DNA from: Billgrantia antri
GTDB lineage: Bacteria; Pseudomonadota; Gammaproteobacteria; Pseudomonadales; Halomonadaceae
Length of the DNA stretch: 64,000 nt
Assembly: GCF_019430905.1 (NCBI RefSeq)
Contig: NZ_JAHYCA010000005.1
Coordinates: forward strand, 1-64,000
Reading direction: 5' to 3'
The translations under genes were made by a program, and so were the position numbers. The first letter of the stretch is position 1. The number at the start of each line of letters is the position of its first letter. Below the pieces are notes generated by a model. It searched no databases and had not been told where the DNA came from. It saw only the letters and a program-made list of their open reading frames with translations. This document shows positions 10,242-19,891 of this stretch, in pieces.

Positions 10242-11063
10242 TCAGCTCGTGAAACGTGCGGGATATCCCAGCAGCTCATGGGCTTCGCGCTGCAAGACCC
10301 GATGTACGGGCCCCACTTTCCAGCTACCGTGCCGGGAGCCATCGGCGCCGTCGAGCCGTACCACGGGCCAGAGCCCCTGGATCGAGTTGCCGAGCCATAC
10401 GGCTTCCGCCTCGGCCAGCGCTGCCGGCCCCATGCTGACTTCACGGATCTCCAGACGCTCCATCAGGGCGGCGCGCAGCGTGCCGGCCACGCCGCAACCA
10501 TCCAGCCGGGGCGTTTCCAGGCACCCTTGGCGCTGCCAGAACAGGTTCATGCAGGTGGCTTCGATCAAGGTGCCGTGGCTGTTGCAGAGTACCCCTTCCG
10601 CGACGTCAGGGTCGTCCCATTCGCGGCGCGCCAGCACGTTCTCCAGCCGATTGAGGTGCTTGAGCCCGGCAAGCAGTGGCTGAACGCTCAAGCGCAGCCG
10701 GCAGTGCCGCACTCGGACACCCGACTCCCAGCGCTGCGGCTGGGGGAGGAAATCCACCGCCTGCCATAACAGGCGTGGCTGGGCGACGGGCGAGGGAAGG
10801 TAACCGCGCCCGCCACTGCCCCGGGTCAGGATCAGCTTGAGCACCTTGAGCCCCGCTCCTGCCCGGGCGGGCAAACCGTCGAGTTCGGCAGCAGCAGGCA
10901 TGGGAATGCCCAAGGTTCGACAGCCCTTGGCCAACCGGGCCATGTGCTGTGGCCACAGCAGGGGTTCGCCATCGCGCACCAGCACGGTTTCGAACAGTCC
11001 ATCCCCATAAGCCAGGCCGCGATCGTCGGCCGGCACCCAGGGTTCTGCTTGCGGGCGGTTCAT
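10242..11063 (-). CDS. pabC: Aminodeoxychorismate lyase
   Basis: Pyridoxal-phosphate enzyme of fold type IV (273 residues) that converts 4-amino-4-deoxychorismate to p-aminobenzoate and pyruvate for folate synthesis. Family features are the start segment RGLAYGDGLFETVLV, KHLNRLENVLARREW carrying the PLP-lysine (KHLNR), and the later EATCMNLFW. It follows fabF by 24 bases. Branched-chain aminotransferases are related, but the short length and the fabF-pabC-mltG context support PabC. Confidence 0.93.
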   Translation of the reverse strand: MNRPQAEPWVPADDRGLAYGDGLFETVLVRDGEPLLWPQHMARLAKGCRTLGIPMPAAAELDGLPARAGAGLKVLKLILTRGSGGRGYLPSPVAQPRLLWQAVDFLPQPQRWESGVRVRHCRLRLSVQPLLAGLKHLNRLENVLARREWDDPDVAEGVLCNSHGTLIEATCMNLFWQRQGCLETPRLDGCGVAGTLRAALMERLEIREVSMGPAALAEAEAVWLGNSIQGLWPVVRLDGADGSRHGSWKVGPVHRVLQREAHELLGYPARFTS

Positions 11064-11087
11064 GTCACACGCTCGCGACGCCCCGGC

Positions 11088-12326
11088 TCAGCGCAGCCGG
11101 GAGAAGACCAGAGTGCCGTTGGTGCCGCCGAAGCCGAACGAATTGGACAGGGCCACGTCGATCTTCATCTCGCGTGCGGTGTGCGGCACGTAATCCAAGT
11201 CGCAGCCCTCCTGGGGGTTGTCCAGGTTGATCGTCGGCGGCGCCACCTGATCGCGAATCGCCAGGATGCAGAATACCGCTTCGACGGCACCGGCGGCGCC
11301 CAGCAGATGACCGATCATCGACTTGGTGGAACTCACCGCCACCGAGTCGGCCGACTCGCCCATGACCTTGCGGACAGCTCGGCTCTCGGCCAGGTCGCCC
11401 GCCGGGGTCGAGGTGCCATGTGCATTGATATAGTCGACCAGAGCGGGGTCGATGCGCGCATCGCGAATGGCATTGCGCATGGAGAGCGCCGCCCCGCTGC
11501 CATCTTCTGGCGGTGCGGTCATGTGAAAGGCATCGTCGCTCATGCCGAAGCCGGTCAGTTCGGCATAGATCCGTGCGCCACGCGCCTTGGCGTGCTCGTA
11601 CTCCTCCAGCACCAGGATACCTGCGCCATCCGACAGCACGAAGCCGTCGCGATCGCGATCCCAGGGGCGGCTGGCGGCCTGCGGGTCGTCGTTGCGGGTG
11701 GACAGCGCCCGGGCGGCAGAGAACCCGCCCAACCCCAGCGGAGTGGTGGCCATCTCGGCCCCACCGCAAATCATCACGTCGGCGTCGCCGTAGGCGATGG
11801 TGCGGGCGCTGTAACCGATATTGTGGGTGCCGGTGGTACAGGCGGTGGTGATGGCGATGTTGGGCCCCCGGAAGCCATGCTGAATGGCCAGGTTGCCGGA
11901 GATCATGTTGATGATCGAGCCGGGAACGAAGAAGGGCGAGATTCGACGCGCCCCTCCCTTGTGGAGAGCGTTGTGGTTCTGCTCGATCATCGGCAACCCG
12001 CCGATGCCGGAGCCGATGGCGACACCGATGCGCTCGGCGTTCTCGTCGGTGCATTCGAGACCGGCATCCTGGATGGCCTGCGCTCCCGCTGCGATGCCGT
12101 ACTGGATGAACAGATCCATCTTGCGCGCATCTTTCGGGTTCAGGTAAGGGCTGATGTCGAAGTTCTTGACCGAACCGCCGAAGCGAGTGTTGAAGCCGGT
12201 TGCATCGAAATGCTCGATAGGGGCGATACCGCTCTTGCCGGCCAGGATGTTCTCCCAGCTCTCCCCGACGGTGTTGCCCACCGGTGTGACCAGCCCCAGC
12301 CCGGTCACCACAACTCTACGAGCCAT
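11088..12326 (-). CDS. fabF: Beta-ketoacyl-ACP synthase II
   Basis: Condensing enzyme of type II fatty-acid elongation (412 residues). The catalytic triad is visible: Cys in [12 protein letters not shown], His in [11 protein letters not shown], and the second His in [14 protein letters not shown]. The start [17 protein letters not shown] is chosen over an in-frame ATG at 12356, because ATG 12326 has GGAGG 6-7 bases upstream. It is separated from acpP by 193 bases that include a terminator, so it probably has its own promoter as well as readthrough. Confidence 0.97.
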   Translation of the reverse strand: MARRVVVTGLGLVTPVGNTVGESWENILAGKSGIAPIEHFDATGFNTRFGGSVKNFDISPYLNPKDARKMDLFIQYGIAAGAQAIQDAGLECTDENAERIGVAIGSGIGGLPMIEQNHNALHKGGARRISPFFVPGSIINMISGNLAIQHGFRGPNIAITTACTTGTHNIGYSARTIAYGDADVMICGGAEMATTPLGLGGFSAARALSTRNDDPQAASRPWDRDRDGFVLSDGAGILVLEEYEHAKARGARIYAELTGFGMSDDAFHMTAPPEDGSGAALSMRNAIRDARIDPALVDYINAHGTSTPAGDLAESRAVRKVMGESADSVAVSSTKSMIGHLLGAAGAVEAVFCILAIRDQVAPPTINLDNPQEGCDLDYVPHTAREMKIDVALSNSFGFGGTNGTLVFSRLR

Positions 12327-12434
12327 CAGAAATCCTCCAGACAACCTTGATGACACGGCCCATCGCCCGGGCCGTCATTGCGCGCATTATACCGGACATG
12401 CTCCTCGCTTGGGCAGCCACGGTCTCGACACAAA

Positions 12435-12470
12435 GCAAAAAGCCGCCCTGGAACTCAGGACGGCTTTTCC
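12435..12470 (-). terminator. Intrinsic terminator between acpP and fabF
   Basis: On the minus strand GCCGTCCTG pairs with CAGGGCGGC (one G-T wobble) around a short loop and is followed by TTTTT; A-runs precede the stem. It lies about 50 bases past the acpP stop. It would reduce fabF transcription relative to the abundant acyl carrier protein. Confidence 0.85.
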
Positions 12471-12519
12471 AGGCCCCTCGCAGAGCCCTTCACCTCAGCA
12501 AGCGGTGACGACCGCGCCC

Positions 12520-12753
12520 TTACTGATGGGCGTTGACGTAATCGATGGCTTCCTGAACGGTGGTGATCTTCTCGGCTTCTTCATCGGGAATTTCGGTGTC
12601 GAATTCCTCTTCGAGCGCCATGACCAGCTCGACGGTATCCAGGGAATCGGCGCCCAGGTCCTCGGTGAATGAGGAGCTGTTCTGGATATCCTCTTCCTTG
12701 ACGTTCAGGCGCTCGGCCACAACCTTCTTCACGCGCTCTTCGATGGTGCTCAT
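12520..12753 (-). CDS. acpP: Acyl carrier protein
   Basis: The 77-residue, highly acidic carrier of acyl chains in fatty-acid synthesis. Ser37 in the GADSLD motif receives 4'-phosphopantetheine. Start ATG 12753 has GGAG 8 bases upstream (GGAGTACGTATA). It sits between fabG and fabF, in the canonical order. Confidence 0.98.
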   Translation of the reverse strand: MSTIEERVKKVVAERLNVKEEDIQNSSSFTEDLGADSLDTVELVMALEEEFDTEIPDEEAEKITTVQEAIDYVNAHQ

Positions 12754-12875
12754 TATACGTACTCCAGTCGTTCAAGTTAGCCGTTCAGATGACCAGCCGT
12801 TTGGTCCGCAAACTCAAGCTGCGGGGTAGTTTATAGACGCCCCCCCGTCGGCGCAACCACCGACCCGCGGGGGCT

Positions 12876-13619
12876 TCAACGCATATTCATGCCGCCATTG
12901 ACCTGCAGCGTCTCGCCGGTAATGTAGCCAGCGGCGTCGCTTGCCAGGAAACCGACGGCAGCCGCGATCTCCCCGGGCTCGCCAAGGCGCGCCAGCGGAA
13001 TCTGGGTCAGCAGTGCTTGATGTTGCTCTTCGGGCAGTGCCCGCGTCATGTCCGTGGCAATGAAGCCCGGCGCCACCGCGTTAACGGTGATGGCCCGGGA
13101 TGCCACCTCACGCGCCAGTGCGCGAGTGAAGCCTTCCATGCCCGCCTTGGCGGCAGCATAGTTGGTCTGGCCGAGATTGCCCATGGTCGCCACCACCGAA
13201 CTGATGCTGACGATACGACCGAAGCGGGCTTTGGTCATGCCCCGCAGGCAGGCCTTGGTGACGCGATAGACCGACTTGAGGTTGGTGTCGAGCACCGCGT
13301 CCCACTCATCTTCCTTCATGCGCATCAGCAAGTTGTCCCGCGTGATGCCGGCATTGTTGACCAGGATGGTAGGAGCACCGAACTCCTCACCAATGGCCTT
13401 GACCAGCGCATCGACGCTGGCCTGGTCGGTCACATCGAGCGCCCTGCCGGCGCCCTCGATACCGTTGGCACGCAGGTCCTCGTCGATCCTGGCCGCACCG
13501 GACTCTGTAGTGGCCGTGCCGATCACCACGCGCCCCTGACGGCCGAGTTCATGGGCGATAGCCTGCCCGATGCCTCGGCTGGCACCGGTCACCAGGGCGA
13601 TTCTGCGTTCGCTTGACAT
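12876..13619 (-). CDS. fabG: 3-oxoacyl-ACP reductase
   Basis: NADPH-dependent short-chain dehydrogenase of about 247 residues that reduces 3-oxoacyl-ACP. Visible motifs are the TGASRGIG nucleotide loop, NNAGITRDNLLMRMK, the catalytic Ser (SISSV) and the YxxxK pair in TNYAAAKAG. I take MSSERRIALVTG at 13619 as the start; an in-frame ATG at 13637 would add six residues and cannot be excluded, as neither has a strong ribosome-binding site. Lies between fabD and acpP. Confidence 0.95.
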   Translation of the reverse strand: MSSERRIALVTGASRGIGQAIAHELGRQGRVVIGTATTESGAARIDEDLRANGIEGAGRALDVTDQASVDALVKAIGEEFGAPTILVNNAGITRDNLLMRMKEDEWDAVLDTNLKSVYRVTKACLRGMTKARFGRIVSISSVVATMGNLGQTNYAAAKAGMEGFTRALAREVASRAITVNAVAPGFIATDMTRALPEEQHQALLTQIPLARLGEPGEIAAAVGFLASDAAGYITGETLQVNGGMNMR

Positions 13620-13694
13620 AACCTGTTCCCGCTCCATTGCTGTTTGATCCCGGGGCTCGACGCCCCTCCATGTGGGGTATGGGCCGGATGCGCC

Positions 13695-14648
13695 TTACTG
13701 GCCGACCGCCTCACGCGCCAGGCCAAGCGCCGCCTCGAGACTGTCCGGATCATTGACCGCCAGCCCCTTGCTGCCCTTGGCGATGCGCTTGCCGAGGCCG
13801 GTGAGCACCTTGCCCGGCCCGCACTCGATGAAGACCGCGGCTCCCGCCGCCTCCATCGCCTCGACGCAGGCGGTCCAGCGCACCGGTTGATAGAGCTGCT
13901 CGACCAGTCGAGTGCGCAGGGTCTCGACGTCGGCATGCGCCTGGGCATCGACGTTCTGGTAGACGGTATAGCGCGGCGGACGCATATCGAGATCCGCCAT
14001 GGCCGCTTTGAGCCGCTCGGCGGCCGGATGCATCAGAGCGCAGTGCGACGGCACCGAAACCGGCAGCGGCATGGCACGCTTGGCTCCCGCCTCCTGGCAC
14101 AGGACAATGGCACGCTCCACGGCCGCCTTGTCGCCGGCGATCACCACTTGCCCCGGGGCATTGTAGTTCACCGCCGCCACCACCTCATTCTGCGCGGCCT
14201 CGGCACAGGCCGTTTCAACGGTGGCATCGTCGAGCCCCAGGATCGCCGCCATGGCGCCCTGCCCCACCGGCACCGCTTCCTGCATCGCCTCGCCACGCAG
14301 ACGTACCAGGCGCACACCGTCGGCGAAGCCCACGACACCGGCGCACACCATCGCGCTGTACTCTCCCAGGCTATGACCCGCCATGGCACCTGGGCGCGGC
14401 CCCTCCAGCTCCTGCCAGACGCGCCAGATCGCCACACTGGCAGTCAGCAATGCCGGCTGTGTACAGGCGGTAGCATTGAGAGCCTCGTCGGGCCCCTCCT
14501 GTACCACTTTCCACAGGTCATAGCCCAGCGCATCGGCGGCCTCTTCGAAGGTCGTCCTTACGACGCTGTAGCGTTCCGCCAGCTCCCGCAGCATGCCAAC
14601 TTGCTGGGAGCCCTGCCCAGGAAAGACGAGGGCAAGGGGTTGAGTCAT
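13695..14648 (-). CDS. fabD: Malonyl-CoA-ACP transacylase
   Basis: Transfers malonyl from CoA to ACP for chain elongation; about 317 residues. The oxyanion loop FPGQGSQQ, the nucleophile elbow GHSLGEYSA (catalytic Ser) and the catalytic His in VPSHCALM are all present. ATG 14648 has GGTGA 5 bases upstream and gives the standard N-terminus. An ATG at 14660 would overlap the plsX stop by 7 bases. fabH, which sits between plsX and fabD in Escherichia coli, is absent here, as in Pseudomonas. Confidence 0.95.
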   Translation of the reverse strand: MTQPLALVFPGQGSQQVGMLRELAERYSVVRTTFEEAADALGYDLWKVVQEGPDEALNATACTQPALLTASVAIWRVWQELEGPRPGAMAGHSLGEYSAMVCAGVVGFADGVRLVRLRGEAMQEAVPVGQGAMAAILGLDDATVETACAEAAQNEVVAAVNYNAPGQVVIAGDKAAVERAIVLCQEAGAKRAMPLPVSVPSHCALMHPAAERLKAAMADLDMRPPRYTVYQNVDAQAHADVETLRTRLVEQLYQPVRWTACVEAMEAAGAAVFIECGPGKVLTGLGKRIAKGSKGLAVNDPDSLEAALGLAREAVGQ

Positions 14649-14653
14649 GTCAT

Positions 14654-15691
14654 TCACCATTGCTCTTGTTGAGTGCTATCACATTGGGCGCCCAGCTCCG
14701 CGGCCAGCCGCGCCGGCAAGCCGCGGCGGATCTCTTGTACGGCCCGCGACACAGCATAGGAGAAACCAATGGCATCGGCGCTGCCATGGCTCTTGATCAC
14801 GATGCCATCGAGCCCCAGCAAACTGGCGCCATTGTAGCGCACCGGATCGAGCTCGCTCTTCAGCCGACGCAGCGCCGGCCTCGCCAGCATGCCGACCAAG
14901 CGACTACCCCAGTGTGACTCGAAGGTTGTCTGGACCCGCCCGATCAGCATTCGCGCCAGCCCCTCGCTGGCCTTGAGTACCGCATTGCCAACGAATCCAT
15001 CGCAAACCACCACGTCGGCGGAGCCGGCAAAGATCCCATCTCCTTCAACGAAGCCGATGTAGTTCATCGCGCCCAGTGCACCTAGCAGCGCATCGGCCTG
15101 ACGCACCGTCTCGCTGCCCTTGGTACCCTCGCTACCCACGTTGAGCAGCGCCACCCGGGGGGCAGCGAGCCCATCCACGTGCCGCGCCATGACCTCCCCC
15201 ATACGGGCGAAGTCCACTAGCCTCTCCGCCGTGACGTCGACATTGGCGCCGAGATCCAGCAGATAGCAGCGCTCGTCAGCGCGGGTAGGAATGGCAGTGC
15301 AGATAGCGGGACGCGGGATGTCCGCCACGGTGCCCAGTGCACGCCGGGCCAAGGCCATCAAGGCCCCGGTGTTGCCGGCACTGACGCCTGCGTCGGCATG
15401 ACGGCCGGCCACGTGGGCGAGCATCAGCGCCATGCTCGTATCGCCGCCACGTCGGAGCGCGTCGGAGGGTCGCTGATGCTGATGAATCATCATCGGCGCG
15501 TGATGGATGGACAGACGTGAACCCGCCGCGGCTAGATGCCGCGGCAGATTGTCAAGCTCGTTTGACAACTGGTCGCCCGGGCCGAACAGATCGATCGCCA
15601 ACCCCGGCCATGCCTGGATGGCAGCGGCTGAACCCTGCACGGCAACGGCGGGACCGGCGTCCCCGCCCATCGCATCGATGGCAATCCGCAC
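14654..15691 (-). CDS. plsX: Phosphate acyltransferase PlsX
   Basis: Makes acyl-phosphate from acyl-ACP, the acyl donor for the first step of phospholipid synthesis; 345 residues, peripheral membrane enzyme. The N-terminal [12 protein letters not shown] and the later [14 protein letters not shown] motifs are diagnostic. The start is a GTG (15691). It follows rpmF by 35 bases and reaches the start of fabD, consistent with one rpmF-plsX-fab operon. Confidence 0.95.
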   Translation of the reverse strand: MRIAIDAMGGDAGPAVAVQGSAAAIQAWPGLAIDLFGPGDQLSNELDNLPRHLAAAGSRLSIHHAPMMIHQHQRPSDALRRGGDTSMALMLAHVAGRHADAGVSAGNTGALMALARRALGTVADIPRPAICTAIPTRADERCYLLDLGANVDVTAERLVDFARMGEVMARHVDGLAAPRVALLNVGSEGTKGSETVRQADALLGALGAMNYIGFVEGDGIFAGSADVVVCDGFVGNAVLKASEGLARMLIGRVQTTFESHWGSRLVGMLARPALRRLKSELDPVRYNGASLLGLDGIVIKSHGSADAIGFSYAVSRAVQEIRRGLPARLAAELGAQCDSTQQEQW

Positions 15692-15726
15692 GTTCAGGTG
15701 CCGATGGTCATCGACGGCGGGTCGAC

Positions 15727-15897
15727 TCAGGCGTCGACCACCTTGCGGCCACGGTAGAAGCCGTCCGGGGAGACGTGATGACGCAGGTGAGTAGTGCCGG
15801 TTTCCTTGTCCTGAGCCAGGGTCGGCGCGCTCAAGGCGTCGTGGCTGCGACGCATGCCGCGCTTGGAACGAGTCTTACGGTTCTGTTGAACTGCCAT
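15727..15897 (-). CDS. rpmF: 50S ribosomal protein L32
   Basis: A 56-residue basic ribosomal protein. It begins [20 protein letters not shown], which is diagnostic of bacterial L32, and continues with [15 protein letters not shown]. This is the cysteine-free (non-zinc) type. GGAGTGAC upstream of the ATG serves as ribosome-binding site. The yceD-rpmF-plsX order is conserved across gammaproteobacteria. Confidence 0.97.
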   Translation of the reverse strand: MAVQQNRKTRSKRGMRRSHDALSAPTLAQDKETGTTHLRHHVSPDGFYRGRKVVDA

Positions 15898-15928
15898 GGG
15901 TGTCACTCCGAAGTGAGACGATAAACAA

Positions 15929-16456
15929 TCAGGATTTGCCCTTGAGGTGACGCAACACCTCGAATGGACTAGCGGGAGCCGGCTCGCTAGATTCGGCCTC
16001 CTCACCGCTGCTCAGCTGGTCGCGCGAGACACGGCAAAGCGCCTCGTCGTGGTAAACCACCTGGGGCAGGCTGAGGATCAACTCATCCTCGACCACCTCC
16101 AGCAGGTTCAGCTGTTCGTTTTCCACCAGCACCGGCTCGTGGGTGCTCGGCAGCTCCGCCGCCAAGGTATCGCTCGAGACCATGCCCAGCAGGAACTCGC
16201 TCTCGACATGCTGCGCCATCGGCTCGAGGCAACGCCGGCAAGGCAGTTGCAACTCGGCTTCGAGACGACCGCAAATTTCGCGACGCCCCTGTGCATCGAT
16301 GCCGAAATCGAGCCACACCTGGCAATCGCCCGCCTGCGCACCGACCTGCTCGGCCAGACGCTCGAACTGGTCGAGCGCCATCAGGCCGGAGAGGCTTTCG
16401 CCACGGGCGGCGAGCCGATAGGGCTCGACCCTGTTGGGAAGTCGTGAGGTCAACAT
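15929..16456 (-). CDS. yceD: YceD family protein (DUF177, 23S rRNA accumulation protein)
   Basis: Conserved 175-residue protein of the DUF177/YceD family, implicated in 23S rRNA accumulation. A CRRC motif ([12 protein letters not shown]) in the middle and an acidic C-terminal half ([16 protein letters not shown]) are characteristic. First gene of the large minus-strand fab cluster, so its promoter should lie in the 118-base spacer to the divergent maf gene. Confidence 0.9.
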   Translation of the reverse strand: MLTSRLPNRVEPYRLAARGESLSGLMALDQFERLAEQVGAQAGDCQVWLDFGIDAQGRREICGRLEAELQLPCRRCLEPMAQHVESEFLLGMVSSDTLAAELPSTHEPVLVENEQLNLLEVVEDELILSLPQVVYHDEALCRVSRDQLSSGEEAESSEPAPASPFEVLRHLKGKS

Positions 16457-16574
16457 AGGCGCGCAATGATAGGCACTCCCCCTGCCCCTGTCAAAGACGC
16501 CCTCTCAACAAGTTACACTACCCGTCCGCTCAAGCTCTGAACGACTCGTTTTCCATGCACTCCAGGAGGACTCC

Positions 16575-17168
16575 ATGCCTCGACTCGTCCTCGCTTCCAG
16601 CTCCCGCTGGCGGCGCCAACTCCTCGACCGCCTTGGGCTCCCCTACGCCTGGGCAAGCCCCGACATCGACGAGACAGCGCACCCTGACGAGACACCACAA
16701 GCGCTGGTGCACCGGCTGGCACTGACCAAGGCCAGCCGAGTGGCCGAGGAGTACCCGGCGCACCTGGTGATCGGCTCCGATCAGGTCGCCGTATTCGACG
16801 GTGACATCCTCGGCAAGCCCGGCAATGCCGCCACGGCCCGGGCCCAACTGGCACGGTTCGCCGGGCACCGTGTGACCTTCCTCACCGGCTTGGCGCTGAT
16901 CGATACCCGCAACGCGCGCCACTGGGTCTGCCATGAGCGCTATGACGTAGTTTTTCGCCGCCTCAGTGACGCCGAGATCGCCCGCTACGTGGAGCGCGAG
17001 CAGCCACTGGACAGTGCCGGCAGCTTCCGCATGGAGGGACTCGGCATCGCCCTGTTCGAAAAGCTCGAAGGCGACGACCCCAATACCCTGATCGGCCTGC
17101 CACTGATTCGGCTGTGCCAGTTGCTGCGCGAAGCGGGCCTCGACCCGCTGGGCACTCAGGGCAGTTGA
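16575..17168 (+). CDS. Maf-family nucleotide pyrophosphatase (YceF type)
   Basis: House-cleaning nucleoside triphosphate pyrophosphatase of 197 residues; the YceF subgroup hydrolyses 7-methyl-GTP. Motifs include LVLASSSRWRRQLLDRLG at the N-terminus, VIGSDQVAVFDG and DSAGSFRMEGLG. AGGAGG lies 6-7 bases before the ATG. It is divergent from yceD and its 3' end overlaps that of convergent sppA by 13 bases. Confidence 0.92.
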   Translation: MPRLVLASSSRWRRQLLDRLGLPYAWASPDIDETAHPDETPQALVHRLALTKASRVAEEYPAHLVIGSDQVAVFDGDILGKPGNAATARAQLARFAGHRVTFLTGLALIDTRNARHWVCHERYDVVFRRLSDAEIARYVEREQPLDSAGSFRMEGLGIALFEKLEGDDPNTLIGLPLIRLCQLLREAGLDPLGTQGS

Positions 17169-18232
17169 TAGCGTACCGGCGAGCGGCTGGAGGGTATTCC
17201 CGTCCACTCGGCAGCGACCCGCCCGAACTGGCGGCTCAGGCGTTCGAAGGGATCCAGCCGCGGCGTGTAGTCATGCAAGCGAAGCTCGCCGAACAGCTCG
17301 CGACTCAGCGCGTCGAGACTGCCGATGCCATCGATCAGCCCCAGCTCCACGGCTTGCTGACCGGTCCAGATCAAGCCACTGAAGAGCCGCTCGTCCTCGG
17401 CCAGGCGGTCACCGCGCCCCTGGCGTACGGCCTCGATGAACTGGTCGTGGGTAATGTCCATGACCTGCTGCCAGAATTCGAGCACCTCCGGATCCACCTC
17501 GGAAAAAGGATCGAGGAAGTCCTTGTTCTCGCCACTGACGTAGATACGCCGCTCGATGCCGAGGCGCTCGATCGCCTCCTCGAAGCCGAAGCTGGCGAAG
17601 ATCACGCCGATCGAGCCCACCAGGCTGGCGGGGGCCGCCACGATCTCGTCGGCCGCTGCGGCCATATAGTACGCGCCACTGGCGCCGACATCCTCGATGA
17701 CGGCGATGATCGGCTTGTCACCTTCCTCGCGCAGACGCAGGATTTCGTTGTAGACGCGCTGGGACTGCACCGGACTCCCCCCCGGACTATTGATGTGCAG
17801 TACCACGGCGACAGCGTTGGGCGAGTCCCAGGCGCGATTGAGCCCTTCGATGACGCGCCCGGCGCTGGCCGGCGACTCGCTGTCGATCACCCCCTGGACC
17901 TTGACCACACCCAGGTGCTGCCGCTCAGACTCCGCTGTCGGATCACCAAACAAGCCATAGAAGGTGGCAGCCAACGATGCCAGGATCAACGCGGCGAAGA
18001 GAAAGCGGAAGAACAGCTTCCAGCGCCGGGAGCGGCGCTGCTCGACCAGCACCCCATTGATCCAGCGGTCGAGCATCTCCTGCTGTGCCAGGCGCTGTCG
18101 CTCGCGCGTTGCCTCGGCACTCTCCGGCGGCGGTACCGGCTTTTCATCCTTCTCCCGACGCGCCTCTCGTGCCTGCTCGGGAGTCAACTCCGGTCCTTCG
18201 GTCCAGCGGTCTTCACGCTTGTCGTCGCTCAT
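17156..18232 (-). CDS. sppA: Signal peptide peptidase SppA (36K type)
   Basis: Inner-membrane serine protease that degrades cleaved signal peptides; about 358 residues. A charged cytoplasmic N-terminus is followed by one membrane helix (FFRFLFAALILASLAATFYG). The Ser-Lys dyad type is seen in the DVGASGAYYMAAAADEI region (nucleophile Ser) and in SGENKDFLDPF (Lys). I start at MSDDKRED (18232) because upstream frame extension is unlike the family and GGAAG precedes this ATG. The gph-like HAD gene is just upstream. Confidence 0.92.
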   Translation of the reverse strand: MSDDKREDRWTEGPELTPEQAREARREKDEKPVPPPESAEATRERQRLAQQEMLDRWINGVLVEQRRSRRWKLFFRFLFAALILASLAATFYGLFGDPTAESERQHLGVVKVQGVIDSESPASAGRVIEGLNRAWDSPNAVAVVLHINSPGGSPVQSQRVYNEILRLREEGDKPIIAVIEDVGASGAYYMAAAADEIVAAPASLVGSIGVIFASFGFEEAIERLGIERRIYVSGENKDFLDPFSEVDPEVLEFWQQVMDITHDQFIEAVRQGRGDRLAEDERLFSGLIWTGQQAVELGLIDGIGSLDALSRELFGELRLHDYTPRLDPFERLSRQFGRVAAEWTGIPSSRSPVRYQLP

Positions 18233-18257
18233 GGACTCATCTTCCCTTGCTTGCCAG

Positions 18258-18908
18258 CTAACTTTCCAACCAGTCGAACAGTGCTTCGACCGCCTCGGCA
18301 GTATAGACGGGGCGGCTCGTTGCCAGTCGCTGCGGGGCATGCACGCCCCATGTCACGGCGACCCGGTCCATGCCCAAGGCTCGTGCCATCTCCAAGTCGT
18401 ACTCTGTATCGCCTACCATCACTGCCTCCTCGACCGGCACATCCAGCTCGACCAGCAGTTCCTCGAGCATCTGCGGGTGCGGCTTGGAGCGGGTCTCGTC
18501 GGCGGTGCGGCTGGCATGGAACCAGTGACCGCAGCCACTCTCGCGAAAGACCCGATCGAGACCTCGCCGACTCTTGCCGGTCGCCACGGCCAAGCGCCGC
18601 GCCGGGAGCTCGCGCAGCCTGGCGATACCCATCTCGACGCCGGCAAAAAACGGCATCGGCGTGCGACTGCCCTCGACGAAATGGTAAGCATAGCGGCTGC
18701 GCAGCAGTTCGAAGCGCTCGGCATCGATGCCCGGACACAGCCGGTCGATGGCCTCGGGCAATCCCAAGCCGATGATGTCGCGCACCGCGGCCGCCTCGAG
18801 ATGCCCCCAGCCAGCATCGCGCGCCGCCGCCTGCATGCAGGCGACGATACGAGCGACGGAATCCATCAGGGTGCCGTCCCAGTCGAAGATTACCAGTCGA
18901 TAGCGCAT
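18258..18908 (-). CDS. HAD-superfamily phosphatase (phosphoglycolate phosphatase-like)
   Basis: Cytosolic haloacid-dehalogenase-type phosphatase of about 216 residues. The nucleophile motif is FDWDGTLMDS, motif II ATGKSR, the motif III lysine lies in KPHPQML and motif IV is VGDTEYDLEMA. Start ATG 18908 has GGAG 6 bases upstream. The substrate is not determined by sequence; position between rluC and sppA matches the YcjU/Gph-like HAD proteins found next to rluC in pseudomonads. Confidence 0.88.
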   Translation of the reverse strand: MRYRLVIFDWDGTLMDSVARIVACMQAAARDAGWGHLEAAAVRDIIGLGLPEAIDRLCPGIDAERFELLRSRYAYHFVEGSRTPMPFFAGVEMGIARLRELPARRLAVATGKSRRGLDRVFRESGCGHWFHASRTADETRSKPHPQMLEELLVELDVPVEEAVMVGDTEYDLEMARALGMDRVAVTWGVHAPQRLATSRPVYTAEAVEALFDWLES

Positions 18909-18943
18909 AGCGGCTCCGATAGAACTGCGCGGCAGACCGCGCC

Positions 18944-19891
18944 TCAGCGACACTCGCGGGCTCGCCTGAGCGCCGCCTCGAGCTCATCAGCCAACGGGGC
19001 GCGGATCTGAACCGGGCGCCCACTGCTGGGCTCGGGAAAGGTCAGCGACTCGGCATGCAGGAACAGGCGCGACAAGCCGAGATGCCTCGCCAGCGACTCA
19101 CCTTCCCGTGAGCCGTACTTGTCGTCGCCGAGCAAGGGATAGCCGGCGTGGGCGGCATGCACGCGGATCTGGTGGGTGCGACCGGTCACCGGCTCGGCAT
19201 CGATCAACGTCGCCTTGGGCAGGGCCTCGCGTACGGCAAAGCGGGTGCGCGCTACCTTGCCGGCGGCATCCACGCGCACCCGACGCTCGCCGTTGCCGGC
19301 ATCGTAGCGATCGAGCCGTGCGCTGACGTATTCGCGCCGCGCGGGCCAGCGGCCTGCCACCAACGCCAGGTAGCGCTTGTCCATCTGGTGGTGCTTGAGC
19401 GACTCGTTGAGCGCGAGCAGCGCCGGGCGCGACTTGGCCAGCAGCAGACACCCCGAGGTATCGCGATCGAGGCGATGGACCAGCTCGAGGAAGTCGAGGT
19501 CCTCACGCACCTGCCGTAGCGCCTCGATCAGGCCGATCTTGACCCCACTGCCACCATGTACCGGAAGACCCGCAGGCTTATTAAGCACCAGCCAGCCCGG
19601 CCCTTCCACCAGCACGCTGCCGGCGAGTAGGTTGCGCAGGCCGTCACTGACCTGCTTGACCGCCTCACGGGGCGCCAGCTTGAGCGGTGGGATGCGCACC
19701 ACGTCGCCCACCTGCAGGCGATAGTCGGCCTTCACCCGCTTCTTGTTCACCCGCACCTCGCCCTTACGCACGATGCGATAAACCAGCGTTCGCGGCACGC
19801 CCTTCAGCCGCGTTATCAGGAAGTTGTCGACACGCTGGCCCGACTGGCCCTCACCCACTTCCACCCACTGTACGTCGCGCCCCTCGGCCAT
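18944..19891 (-). CDS. rluC: 23S rRNA pseudouridine synthase RluC
   Basis: Converts specific uridines of 23S rRNA (955, 2504, 2580 in E. coli numbering) to pseudouridine; 315 residues. An S4 RNA-binding domain (QRVDNFLITRLKGVPR... VNKKRVKADYRLQVGD) is followed by the RluA-type catalytic domain with the active-site Asp in HRLDRDTSG. GGAG lies 5 bases before the ATG. Placement divergent from rne is the conserved arrangement for RluC and separates it from other RluA-family members. Confidence 0.95.
   Translation of the reverse strand: MAEGRDVQWVEVGEGQSGQRVDNFLITRLKGVPRTLVYRIVRKGEVRVNKKRVKADYRLQVGDVVRIPPLKLAPREAVKQVSDGLRNLLAGSVLVEGPGWLVLNKPAGLPVHGGSGVKIGLIEALRQVREDLDFLELVHRLDRDTSGCLLLAKSRPALLALNESLKHHQMDKRYLALVAGRWPARREYVSARLDRYDAGNGERRVRVDAAGKVARTRFAVREALPKATLIDAEPVTGRTHQIRVHAAHAGYPLLGDDKYGSREGESLARHLGLSRLFLHAESLTFPEPSSGRPVQIRAPLADELEAALRRARECR

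Noticed and set aside
10944..12350. 468-codon reading frame antisense to fabF
   Set aside because: Shadow of fabF; no protein-like features and no ribosome-binding site.
17114..18775. 553-codon plus-strand frame over sppA and the HAD gene
   Set aside because: Antisense to two well-supported genes; composition is Arg/Pro/Ala noise.
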